A stretch of 30,489 nucleotides of DNA from Salinarimonas sp051117315 (GTDB taxonomy: Bacteria; Pseudomonadota; Alphaproteobacteria; Rhizobiales; Beijerinckiaceae): contig JBNPEA010000085.1 in the NCBI GenBank assembly GCA_051117315.1, positions 1 through 30,489 of the forward strand. The letters are read 5' to 3'. Below, piece after piece: positions 16,498 to 24,483 of the stretch. The position numbers were made by a program, and so were the translations under genes. Position 1 is the stretch's first letter. Every line of letters begins with the position of its first letter. The notes under the pieces are model-generated. The model made no database searches. It saw only the letters and a list, made by a program, of their open reading frames with translations, and was not told where the DNA came from.

Positions 16498-16569
16498 GCC
16501 GCTGCGGCGGCCCGGCCGTGCGCGAAAGCCGGCCTCGCTCGTGTCCGGGCGCGCGACGAGGCGAGCGGG

Positions 16570-18561
16570 TCAGGCGGCCCGCTGCGTCACCCTGGACACG
16601 AAGCTGCGTACGGCATCGGACAGCTCCTCCGACTTGGCGAGCAGGAGGCCCGCCGCCTCGAGCGACGTCGCGGACGACTCGCTCGCGCTGCGCGCCGCCC
16701 CGTGGACGCCGCCGATCGCCTGGGAGACCTCGGCGGTCCCGGCGGACGCCTGCTGCACGTTGCGGGCGATCTCGGACGTCGCCGCGCCCTGCTCCTCGAT
16801 CGCCGCGGCGATGGCGGTGGAAGTGTGCACCAGCCGATCGATCACCTCGGAGATGGATTCGATCGCTTCCGCGGAATCCGAGGTCGCGGACTGGATACCC
16901 TGGATCTGCTCGCCGATCTCGACGGTCGCACGGCCGGTCTGCTCGGCGAGGTTCTTCACCTCGGCCGCGACGACCGCGAAGCCGCGCCCCGCTTCCCCGG
17001 CGCGCGCCGCCTCGATCGTGGCGTTGAGGGCGAGGAGGTTCGTCTGCTCGGCGATGTCGCGGATCAGCGAGACCACCGTCCCGATGCGCTCCGCCGCGCT
17101 CGCCATGGTGCGGACCGTGGTCACCGTTGCGCCGGCCTGACGGCGCGCGTCGTCCGCCAGCGCCGAGGATTCCGTGACCTGGCGGCCGATCTCCTGCGTG
17201 GAGGCCGCGAGCTCCTCGGCCGAGGAGGCGACGGTCTGCACGTTGACGGACGCCTCCTCGGACGCCGCGGCGACGGAGGCCGCCTGGCTCGAGGCCTCCT
17301 CGGCGGCCCGTGTCACCAGGTTGGCCGACGCTTCCATCTCGCGCGCCATGCTGCCGACATCCGACGCGATTCCGCCGACCGTCCGCTCGAACTCGTCCGC
17401 GAGGCGCTGCGTGGCGACCCGCTCGGCGTGCTCGCGCTCGGCCTCGGCCTCGGCCTTGAGCGCCTGCTCCCGCTCCGAGCGCTCGACGGCGTTCGCCTCG
17501 ATGCGCGAGACGGCGCTGGCCAGGACGCCGATCTCGTCGCGGCGTCCGCGCCCGAAGATCTCGATGCCGGTCTCGCCGTCCGCGAGGCGCGTCAACGACA
17601 CCGCGAACTTGCGCAGGGCGCTCGAGATGGCGAGCGCCAGGGCGGCCGCGATGATCATGCCCGCGACGCTGAAGAGGACGCCGACGGTGATCGTGGTCGT
17701 GCCGAGCGTGGAGATCGTCCCGGTCGCGCTGACGCCGATCTCCGCTTGGCGTGCGACGAGGCGTTCCGTCGTCTCGCCGTAGAACGCCATGGCGTCGTTC
17801 GCGATGGCGATCAGCTCTCCGAACAGCCTCTCGCGCTCTGGGAGGAGGCCGCCGACCTGCTCCATCGCCGCGTCGTAGTCCTCGAGGCCCTTGGTGATCG
17901 ACGCCATCTGCATGAAACGCATGGTATCGTTGATCGTGTTGCGCAGCTCCGCGGCGTCCTCGACCGCCGCGGCAGCGAACCCGCGCCCGCGCTCGTAGGC
18001 CTCGACATCGTTGGTGTCGAGGGCACGCTGCACCTCGATGCGGGCGAGGAGCAGGTTCTGGCGAACGACGCCGGCATAATAGGCGGTGGCCACGGCACCG
18101 TCCCGATACGAGGCCTCCGCCATGTTGGAGAGCTTCTCGCGGAGCTGGCGGCTCGTCTCGGCGAGGGCTTCGCCGAGCATCGCCGCCTCGCGCTCGAGGC
18201 CCTGGTAGGTTTCGAAGAGCGTACTGAACCGATCGACGCCGGACGAGACACGATCCGCGGCCTGCGCGTCCACGGAGCTGAGCGTCGCGGCGTTCTTGGC
18301 CTCGATCAGGCGGTCGAGCTCGCGGGCGACCGCCTCCGCTCGGGCCTCGTCCGGGTTGGCCCGGAAGCGCTCGAAGGCGACGACCGTCCCTAGGAGAGCC
18401 CCTTCCGTAGAGGCGATGCGGACGCTCTCATCCGTGCTCGAGTAGAACTCCGCGAACAGCGCTCCGACACGCTGCATGCCGAAGCTGGCGACACCGGTCA
18501 GACCGGCGAGGGCGAGGACCAGGATGCCGAATCCCGCGATGATCTTGAGCTTGATGGACAT
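16570..18561 (-). CDS. methyl-accepting chemotaxis protein
   Basis: A 663-residue transmembrane chemoreceptor: first membrane helix at about 7-28 (IIAGFGILVLALAGLTG), a long all-helical periplasmic region of about 250 residues resembling the helical-bimodular type, a second helix (TITVGVLFSVAGMIIAAALALAI, near 290), a HAMP domain, and a cytoplasmic coiled-coil signalling domain whose hairpin tip FAVVAAEVKNLAEQTG contacts CheA and CheW. The C-terminus (VSRVTQRAA) has no CheR-binding pentapeptide. The start at 18561 is the first residue before a basic N-terminus and membrane helix; a longer version from 18597 has no ribosome site. No che genes are nearby, so it is an orphan receptor. The ligand is unknown. 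Confidence 0.95.
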   Translation of the reverse strand: MSIKLKIIAGFGILVLALAGLTGVASFGMQRVGALFAEFYSSTDESVRIASTEGALLGTVVAFERFRANPDEARAEAVARELDRLIEAKNAATLSSVDAQAADRVSSGVDRFSTLFETYQGLEREAAMLGEALAETSRQLREKLSNMAEASYRDGAVATAYYAGVVRQNLLLARIEVQRALDTNDVEAYERGRGFAAAAVEDAAELRNTINDTMRFMQMASITKGLEDYDAAMEQVGGLLPERERLFGELIAIANDAMAFYGETTERLVARQAEIGVSATGTISTLGTTTITVGVLFSVAGMIIAAALALAISSALRKFAVSLTRLADGETGIEIFGRGRRDEIGVLASAVSRIEANAVERSEREQALKAEAEAEREHAERVATQRLADEFERTVGGIASDVGSMAREMEASANLVTRAAEEASSQAASVAAASEEASVNVQTVASSAEELAASTQEIGRQVTESSALADDARRQAGATVTTVRTMASAAERIGTVVSLIRDIAEQTNLLALNATIEAARAGEAGRGFAVVAAEVKNLAEQTGRATVEIGEQIQGIQSATSDSAEAIESISEVIDRLVHTSTAIAAAIEEQGAATSEIARNVQQASAGTAEVSQAIGGVHGAARSASESSATSLEAAGLLLAKSEELSDAVRSFVSRVTQRAA

Positions 18562-18607
18562 GTCTGTCGTCACCGCTCCAGGAGGCTCGGCCCGCATAGG
18601 CCGAAGT

Positions 18608-18656
18608 CATACAATCTGGTGATCACAATACTGTAATGGTCTTAAGAAAAACTTCC
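18608..18656 (-). promoter_or_regulatory. AT-rich control region upstream of the chemoreceptor gene
   Basis: The most AT-rich block of the window, holding the palindrome GTGATCAC (18618-18625) and, on the minus strand, TTACAG followed after 17 bases by TGTATG as a weak promoter. A regulator may bind the palindrome; its identity is unknown. Confidence 0.35.
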
Positions 18657-18682
18657 CGGACCAGCCCTATGAGGTTCCAAGC

Positions 18683-18708
18683 AAAAAGGGGCCGCTCGCG
18701 CGACCCCT
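18683..18708 (-). terminator. intrinsic terminator of the DUF4167 gene
   Basis: On the minus strand a nine-base stem (AGGGGTCGC pairing with GCGGCCCCT, one U-G pair) closes a GCGA tetraloop of the stable GNRA class and runs straight into TTTTT. It lies 42 bases past the stop at 18750. This is the one textbook rho-independent terminator in the window. Confidence 0.9.
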
Positions 18709-18749
18709 CTCGTCTCGTCGACGTCGTCTCGCAGAGACGGGATGCGGCC

Positions 18750-19772
18750 TTACTCGGCCGCCTCCGCGTCACCGGCGCCCGGCTCGGCCTTGCGGCGCGT
18801 GCGACGGCGCGGCTTGGCCGCCTCGGCGCCCTCCTCCGCCGCGGCCGGCGCCGGAGCGGCGGCCTTGCGGGTGCGCGCAGGCTTCGGCGCGGGGGCCTCC
18901 TCGGCGGCCGGAGCCGCCGGTGCGGCGGACGGACGCGTCACGAAGGCCGGCAGGCTCTGCGCCACGCTCTCCTCCACCGCCTCGGGGCGGCGACGCTCGC
19001 GACGCGGACGCTCGCGGCGAACCTCCTCGCGGGCCTCCGGCGCCTCGCCGGACCGGGCTTCCCCGCCGCGCGGGTACTCGCCGGCCTCCTGGCCGCGCAC
19101 GTCCTGGCCGCGGAAGTCCTGGCCGCGGAACTCCTGGCTGCGAGCCTCCTGGCCGCGCGGTTCCTGGCCACGCGGCTCCTGGCTACGCGATTCCTGGCCA
19201 CGCGGCTCCTGGCTCCGGAACTCCTGGCCGCGATTCTCCTGCCCTCGGCTGTCCTGCCCGCGCCCGTCACGACGGTCGCGCTGCTGGAAGCGCTCGCGGC
19301 GATCGTCGCGGCGCTCCGGGCGGGGACCCCGATCGTCGCGGCCGCCGCGGTCCTCGCGCCCACCGCCGCGGTCGTCGCGACCGGCGGAGCGCCCGAAGCT
19401 CGGCTGCGGCTGCTGGGACGGATCGAGATCCTCGAGGCGCTCGCCGCCGGAGCGGTAGTCGCCCTCGTCGTCGCCTTCGTCGCCCTCGTCGTCGTAGCCG
19501 CGCTGCGGGAAGCCGTATTGCTGCCGCAGCTGCTCCTGGGCGGCAGCGATGATCCGATAATAGTGCTCGGCGTGCTGGAAATAGTTCTCCGCCGACACCG
19601 GATCTCCGCTCGCGAGCGCATCGCGGGCGAGCTGGCTGTACTTGTCGGCGACGGTCTGGGCGGTACCACGGACCTTCACGTCGGGGCCGTTGGACTCGTA
19701 GCTGCGCGTGAGCGGGTTGGGGCCCTTGTTGCGGCTACGGCCCCGCATGCGCCTGTTCTGATTCGGTCTCAT
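18750..19772 (-). CDS. DUF4167 domain-containing protein
   Basis: A 340-residue, highly charged protein. Residues 1-85 form the conserved DUF4167 domain (RGRSRNKGPNPLTRSYESN, then AENYFQHAEHYYRI), a family of unknown function found next to prmC/prfA in Hyphomicrobiales, as here. An acidic segment (94-106), an Arg/Asp/Gly-rich region, twelve tandem pentapeptides R-G/S-Q-E/D-x (171-230) and a Lys/Arg/Ala/Pro-rich tail follow; nearly all of this is likely disordered. The arginine-glycine composition resembles RNA-binding disordered proteins, but no function is established. The start MRPNQNRRMRGR at 19772 matches the family N-terminus; the ribosome site (AAGGG, 13 bases away) is weak. Confidence 0.93.
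   Translation of the reverse strand: MRPNQNRRMRGRSRNKGPNPLTRSYESNGPDVKVRGTAQTVADKYSQLARDALASGDPVSAENYFQHAEHYYRIIAAAQEQLRQQYGFPQRGYDDEGDEGDDEGDYRSGGERLEDLDPSQQPQPSFGRSAGRDDRGGGREDRGGRDDRGPRPERRDDRRERFQQRDRRDGRGQDSRGQENRGQEFRSQEPRGQESRSQEPRGQEPRGQEARSQEFRGQDFRGQDVRGQEAGEYPRGGEARSGEAPEAREEVRRERPRRERRRPEAVEESVAQSLPAFVTRPSAAPAAPAAEEAPAPKPARTRKAAAPAPAAAEEGAEAAKPRRRTRRKAEPGAGDAEAAE
19083..19262 (-). repeat. twelve tandem 15-base repeats within the DUF4167 gene
   Basis: Each 15-base unit (plus-strand core CTCCTGGCCGCG) encodes one R-G/S-Q-E/D-x pentapeptide. Third and variable positions differ between units, so the array is partly diverged rather than freshly duplicated. There is no spacer, which separates it from a CRISPR array. 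Confidence 0.9.
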
Positions 19773-20131
19773 GGATGATTTTCGACCCTTGCCTGGCCTC
19801 TCGTCGTCGACGCGAGCGCGATGCGCGCGGACGAGGATCAGCCGTCGTCGGCGCGCGCCTCCGTCATCTTCCAGGACGACCCGGCGGCGGCTGCCGCGCG
19901 TCGTCCTCGATGTCGGGTTCCGTAACCGCCGGACCGTAAGGCGCCCCGTCCTGGCGGTGATCGTGTCGCCCCTTCGCGGCCGGTTCGACGTCGCCGGTTC
20001 GGAGAACCGCCGCATCTGGCGCTCTGGGGTCTGCTCGATTGCGGTCGCACCCTAGACGCTTCCAGGCGACCCGCCAAGCGTTATTTGGCCGGTCTCGGCG
20101 GGAATGCAAGCGAAAAGACGAGCGGCTTCGC
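19773..20131. other. 359-base region between DUF4167 and prmC
   Basis: No supported gene. Frames that cross it on the minus strand are an upstream extension of the DUF4167 frame without family similarity. A good promoter candidate for DUF4167 lies at 20049-20077, which would give a 5' leader of about 270 bases. The leader may be worth folding; I could not identify a known riboswitch. Confidence 0.55.
20049..20077 (-). promoter_or_regulatory. promoter candidate for the DUF4167 gene
   Basis: Minus strand TTGGCG (20077-20072), 17 bases, TAGGGT (20054-20049). This GC-shifted form of the housekeeping consensus is common in alphaproteobacteria. It sits 55 bases beyond the prmC stop. Confidence 0.45.
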
Positions 20132-21004
20132 TCATCGGCCGAAGGCGACGACCCGCGGGATGCCGGCGAGATCGCGGGAAAGCCGCAGGAAGACGAGGCC
20201 GTGGGTCTCGCCGAGCTGCGCAACCGGCTCCGCCTGCCCGATGCCGACCTCGACCGCCAGCACGCCGCCGGGCGCCCGCAGGTCGCGCCCACGGGCGAGG
20301 ATCGCGCGGTAGGCGTCCAGCCCGTCCGGCCCGCCGTCCAGCCCCCGCGCCGGGTCCTTCGCGCGCCCCCCCCGCGGCAGCGAGGGCAGGTCGGCGGCCG
20401 GGATGTAGGGTGGGTTCGAGACGACGAGGCCGAAGCCCGGCTCCGGCGCGAGCGCCGCGGTCCAGTCTCCGACCAGGAACGCCGCACGCGACGCCACGCC
20501 GTTGAGGCCGGCGTTCTCCCGCGCCGTACGGCAGGCCGCCTCCGACCGGTCGAGGCCGATGCCGAAGGCGTCGCGGCACTCCGAGAGGAGCGCGACCAGC
20601 ACGCAGCCCGAGCCGGTACCGAGATCGAGGATGCGGGTCGCCGGCCCGGGCATCAGCGCGAGCGCGGTCTCGACCAGCGTTTCCGTGTCCGGCCGCGGCA
20701 CCAGCGTCTCCGGCGCGAGGCGGAACGGCAGGCCCCAGAACTCCGCCGTGCCGAGCACGCGCCAGACCGGCTCGTGCGCCAGCCGGCGCGCGGCGAAGCC
20801 CGAGAGCCGCGCCGTCGCCTCGGCGCCCAGCGGCCGGTCGAGGTCGGCGAGCAGCAGGCCCGGCCGGATGCCGGCGGCCTCGGCGACGAGGATGCGCGCG
20901 TCCAGCGCCGGCTCGTCGAGCCCCGCCTGCGCGAAGGCGTGCCGTACGGCGGAGAGGGCCGTACCGCGCGACGCGCCGGGATCGAGCGCGATCGACCCGT
21001 TCAC
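20132..21004 (-). CDS. prmC: peptide chain release factor N5-glutamine methyltransferase
   Basis: A 290-residue SAM-dependent methyltransferase that modifies the glutamine of the GGQ motif in release factors, raising their termination activity. SAM-binding motif I reads LDLGTGSGCVLVALL (about 127-140) and the catalytic NPPY motif is at residues 197-200. The N-terminal helical domain that holds the release factor is present (about 1-85). The start is GTG, overlapping the prfA stop in the sequence GTGA, so the enzyme and its substrate RF1 are translationally coupled. Confidence 0.97.
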   Translation of the reverse strand: MNGSIALDPGASRGTALSAVRHAFAQAGLDEPALDARILVAEAAGIRPGLLLADLDRPLGAEATARLSGFAARRLAHEPVWRVLGTAEFWGLPFRLAPETLVPRPDTETLVETALALMPGPATRILDLGTGSGCVLVALLSECRDAFGIGLDRSEAACRTARENAGLNGVASRAAFLVGDWTAALAPEPGFGLVVSNPPYIPAADLPSLPRGGRAKDPARGLDGGPDGLDAYRAILARGRDLRAPGGVLAVEVGIGQAEPVAQLGETHGLVFLRLSRDLAGIPRVVAFGR

Positions 21005-22083
21005 CCCTGCTGCTCCGCCAGCAGCGCCGCCCGGTGCTCGGCCGTGAGCGCGTCGACGACCTCGTCGAGCGCCTCCCCCGTGAGCACGGCGTCGAGCTTG
21101 TAGAGGGTGAGCCCGATGCGATGATCGGTCACGCGCGCCTGCGGAAAGTTGTAGGTGCGGATGCGCTCGGAGCGATCCCCCGAGCCGACCTGCGCCTTGC
21201 GGTCGGCGGCGCGCTCGGCGTCCGCGCGGGTGCGCTCGAGATCGTAGAGCTTGGCGCGCAGGAGCTGGAGCGCCCGCGCCTTGTTCTTGTGCTGCGAGCG
21301 CTCCTCCTGGACCACGACGGCGATGCCGCTCGGCACGTGGGTGATTCGCACCGCCGATTCGGTCTTGTTGACGTGCTGCCCGCCGGCACCGCCCGAGCGC
21401 ATCGTGTCGATGCGCAGGTCGCCGTCGTCGAGATCGAGATCGACGTCGGCCGCCTCCGGCAGCACCGCGACCGTCGCCGCCGAGGTGTGGATGCGCCCGC
21501 CGCCTTCGGTCTCCGGCACGCGCTGGACGCGGTGCACGCCGCTCTCGAACTTGAGCCTGGCGAACACGCCGCGCCCGACGATCTCGGCCACGACCTCCTT
21601 GAAGCCGCCGACCGCGCCCTCGCTCGCGGAGATCACCGAAACCGCCCAGCCGTGGATCTCCGCGTAGCGCGCGTACATGCGGAACAGGTCGCCCGCGAAC
21701 AGCGCCGCCTCGTCGCCGCCGGTGCCGGCGCGCACCTCGAGGATGGCGCTGCCCTCGTCGGCGGCGTCCCTGGGCAGGAGCATCAGCTGGAGCGCGCGCG
21801 CGGCCTCCTCGGCCGCGGCCTGCGCCTCCTCGCGCTCGCCCCGCGCCAGCGCGCGCATCTCGGCGTCGGTGGCGGGGTCGGCGATCAGCACCTCGATGCC
21901 GGCGAGGTTCTCCTGCGCCGCGCGCCAGGCGCGAATCGCCGCGACCACGTCGTCGAGCTCGGAGAGCTCGCGCGACAGCGCCACCACGGTCTCCGAATCG
22001 GGACCGGCGGCGAGCCTGTCCGTGATCACGGCGTGGCGCTGGACGATGGCGTCGAGGCGCTCGGTCGGGGGCGAGAGCGTCAT
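21001..22083 (-). CDS. prfA: peptide chain release factor 1
   Basis: A 360-residue class I release factor. The tripeptide anticodon PET (190-192, in RVPETEGGGRIHTS) is the P-x-T form specific for UAA and UAG, not the SPF form of RF2. The catalytic GGQ is at 234-236 in GGAGGQHVNKTESAVRITH, and its glutamine is the target of PrmC encoded next. The ATG lies one base after the ptsP stop, so it belongs to a tight ptsP-prfA-prmC unit. Confidence 0.98.
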   Translation of the reverse strand: MTLSPPTERLDAIVQRHAVITDRLAAGPDSETVVALSRELSELDDVVAAIRAWRAAQENLAGIEVLIADPATDAEMRALARGEREEAQAAAEEAARALQLMLLPRDAADEGSAILEVRAGTGGDEAALFAGDLFRMYARYAEIHGWAVSVISASEGAVGGFKEVVAEIVGRGVFARLKFESGVHRVQRVPETEGGGRIHTSAATVAVLPEAADVDLDLDDGDLRIDTMRSGGAGGQHVNKTESAVRITHVPSGIAVVVQEERSQHKNKARALQLLRAKLYDLERTRADAERAADRKAQVGSGDRSERIRTYNFPQARVTDHRIGLTLYKLDAVLTGEALDEVVDALTAEHRAALLAEQQG

Positions 22084-22084
22084 G

Positions 22085-24355
22085 TCAGATCGGGATATGG
22101 CGCGCCTCCGCGAAGGCCGCCAGGGCGGTGCGCAGGGAGGCGTCCGCGTCCTCGCGCGCGAGCTCGACGGCCAGCAGCTCGGCGACGCCGCCGGCCTCCG
22201 CCGCGATCAGCGCCGCCTTCACCGGACCGACGGCGGCGGGGGACATCGACAGCGTGCGGAAGCCCAGGCCCACCAGCGCGAGCGCCTCCAGCGGCCGGCT
22301 CGCCACCTCGCCGCAGACCGAGACGCGGCAGGCGGTGCCGCGTGCCGCCTCGACGATGGTGCGGAAGGCGCGCAGCGCGTTGACCGAGAGCGCGTCGTAG
22401 CGGCTCGCCACCTGGCGGTTCTCGCGATCCGCCGCGAACAGGAACTGCAGCAGGTCGTTCGAGCCCACCGACACGAAGTCCGCGCGCTTGCAGATCTCCC
22501 GCATCTGGAAGAGCAGCGAGGGCACCTCGATCATCACGCCGACCTCGATCTTCGTCGGCAGGTCGTGGCCGTGGCGGGTGAGGTGCGCGATCTCGCGGTC
22601 GACGATGGCGCGCCCGCGCACGAACTCGTCGACGGTGGCCACCATCGGGAACATGATCGCGCAGGGCCGTCCGGCGCTCGCCTTGAGCAGCGCGCGGACC
22701 TGGCTGCGCAGCAGCCCCGGCCGGTCGAGCCCGATGCGGATCGCCCGCCAGCCCAGCGCCGGGTTCTCCTCCTCGATCTGCGACATGTAGGGCAGCACCT
22801 TGTCGCCGCCGATGTCGAGGGTGCGGAACACGATCGGCGTCGCCGCGCCGATCTGGTCGAGCACGGCGCGGTAGAGCTTCTGCTGCTCGGCGGTGGACGG
22901 CATCCGCTCGGCGACCATGAACTGGATCTCGGTGCGGAACAGGCCGATGCCGGCGGCGCCGGTCTCCTCGAGATGCGGCAGGTCGACGAGCAGGCCCGCG
23001 TTGAGCTGGAGCTCGATGGCGACGCCGTCCCGGGTCGTGCTCGGCACGTCGCGCTGCGCCCGGTACTGCTCCTGGCGCTTGGCGCGCAGCCGCGCCTTCT
23101 CGGCATAGGCTGCCTCCACGTCCGGGCGCGGGCGCACCTGGATCTCGCCGGCGACGCCGTCGACGATGATGGCGTCCCCCGGCTCGACGAGGGAGGTGAC
23201 GTTCTCCACCTCGCCCACCGCCGGCAGGCCGAGCGCCCGGGCGACGATGGCGACGTGGCTCGTCGGCCCGCCCTCCTCCAGCACGACGCCGCGCAGGTTG
23301 GCGCGCTGGTAGTCGAGCAGCGCCGCCGGCCCCATGGAGCGGGCGACGAGGATGGCGTTGTCCGGCAGCGCCTCGGCGGCGGCGACGAAGTCGCGCCCGA
23401 CGAGCTGGTGCAGCAGCCGGTTGGCGAGGTCGTCGAGGTCGTGCAGGCGCTCGCGCAGGTAGGGGTCGGTCTGGCGCAGCAGGCGCGCGCGGGTGTCGGA
23501 CTGCACGCGCTCCACCGCCGCCTCGGCGGTGAGCCCGGTGAGCACCGCCTCGCGCATCCGCCTGAGCCAGCCCTGGTCGTGCGCGAACATGCGCACGGTC
23601 TCCAGCACCTCGCGATGCTCGCCGCCGTCGCCGACGTCGCCCCGCGCGATCAGCGCGTCGATCGAGGCGCGCACCGCCTTGATCGCGGTCTCGAGCCGCG
23701 TGACCTCCGCCTCGGGGTTCTCGGCGATGAGGTTCTTCACGACGACGCGGGGCTCGTGCAGCACGACGTGCCCGAGCCCGACGCCGTCGGCGAGCGAGAC
23801 CCCCTGGATGCAGAGCGGCCGGCGCACGGCGATGTCGGCGCCCGGCTGGACGAGCGCCTGGAGCTCGCCGGAGGCGACCATCTCGGCCAGCACCATCGCC
23901 GTGGTCTGGAGCGCCTCGATCTCCTCCTCGGTATAGGTGCGCATCGTGCGGTTCTGCACGACGAGGACGCCGAGCGTGTTGCCCGCCCGCAGCACCGGCA
24001 CGCCGAGGAAGCCGTGGTAGATCTCCTCGCCCGTCTCCGGCTTGTAGGAGAAGGACGGGTGCGTCTGCGCGTCCGACAAGGCCAGCGGCTGCGCCTCGCG
24101 CGCGATCAGGCCGACGAGGCCCTCGTCGGCGCGCATCGTCGTGAGGTGGACGGCCTCGCGGTTGAGGCCCTCGGTGGCGTAGAGCTCGAGGGTCTGGTCG
24201 GCGCGCAGGACGTAGACCGAGCAGACCTCGGCCACCATGTTGGCCGCGATCAGCACCACGATCCTGTCGAGCCGGTCCTGCGTGCTGATCGGCTCCGCCA
24301 TGATCTCGCGGAGCTTGCGGAGCAGAACGCGCGGGCCGCCGGAATGGGCTCTCAT
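22085..24355 (-). CDS. ptsP: phosphoenolpyruvate-protein phosphotransferase PtsP (nitrogen PTS enzyme I)
   Basis: A 756-residue enzyme I of the nitrogen-related phosphotransferase system, which passes phosphate from phosphoenolpyruvate to NPr and EIIA-Ntr and regulates metabolism rather than sugar uptake. An N-terminal GAF domain (about 25-160), which senses glutamine/2-oxoglutarate status in relatives, precedes the enzyme I domains. The phosphorylated histidine is His367 in GGPTSHVAIVARALG; the PEP-binding barrel shows FRTEIQFM, SVGSNDLLQF and the active cysteine in VSVCGEVAS. The start MRAHSGGPRVLLRKLREIM matches the family N-terminus; a GTG at 24394 is in frame but lies within a tandem repeat. 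Confidence 0.96.
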   Translation of the reverse strand: MRAHSGGPRVLLRKLREIMAEPISTQDRLDRIVVLIAANMVAEVCSVYVLRADQTLELYATEGLNREAVHLTTMRADEGLVGLIAREAQPLALSDAQTHPSFSYKPETGEEIYHGFLGVPVLRAGNTLGVLVVQNRTMRTYTEEEIEALQTTAMVLAEMVASGELQALVQPGADIAVRRPLCIQGVSLADGVGLGHVVLHEPRVVVKNLIAENPEAEVTRLETAIKAVRASIDALIARGDVGDGGEHREVLETVRMFAHDQGWLRRMREAVLTGLTAEAAVERVQSDTRARLLRQTDPYLRERLHDLDDLANRLLHQLVGRDFVAAAEALPDNAILVARSMGPAALLDYQRANLRGVVLEEGGPTSHVAIVARALGLPAVGEVENVTSLVEPGDAIIVDGVAGEIQVRPRPDVEAAYAEKARLRAKRQEQYRAQRDVPSTTRDGVAIELQLNAGLLVDLPHLEETGAAGIGLFRTEIQFMVAERMPSTAEQQKLYRAVLDQIGAATPIVFRTLDIGGDKVLPYMSQIEEENPALGWRAIRIGLDRPGLLRSQVRALLKASAGRPCAIMFPMVATVDEFVRGRAIVDREIAHLTRHGHDLPTKIEVGVMIEVPSLLFQMREICKRADFVSVGSNDLLQFLFAADRENRQVASRYDALSVNALRAFRTIVEAARGTACRVSVCGEVASRPLEALALVGLGFRTLSMSPAAVGPVKAALIAAEAGGVAELLAVELAREDADASLRTALAAFAEARHIPI

Positions 24356-24362
24356 CGGCAGG

Positions 24363-24400
24363 GCCGGGTCTCCTTCACGCCGGGTCTCCTTCACGCCGGG
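24363..24400 (-). repeat. 2.4 copies of a 16-base tandem repeat in the ptsP leader
   Basis: The unit, minus strand GTGAAGGAGACCCGGC, occurs at 24363-24378 and 24379-24394 with a partial third copy. Each full unit carries AAGGAGA, a near-perfect ribosome site, but the nearer copy is still 13 bases from the ATG at 24355. Confidence 0.85.
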
Positions 24401-24483
24401 TTTGCTCTACGCCAAGACGCTCGCGCCCGGCTCCAGGGTCGGGCGCGCGGGTCGGCGCACGCCGCTGGTCGTCGCGCGCCGCC

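Noticed and set aside
19083..19262. Regular short repeat array that looks at first like CRISPR
   Set aside because: Units are contiguous, 15 bases long, in frame, and encode a pentapeptide; there are no spacers or cas genes.
19771..20055. 94-codon plus-strand frame upstream of DUF4167
   Set aside because: Arg/Ser-rich chance frame overlapping the DUF4167 leader and promoter candidate; no family resemblance.
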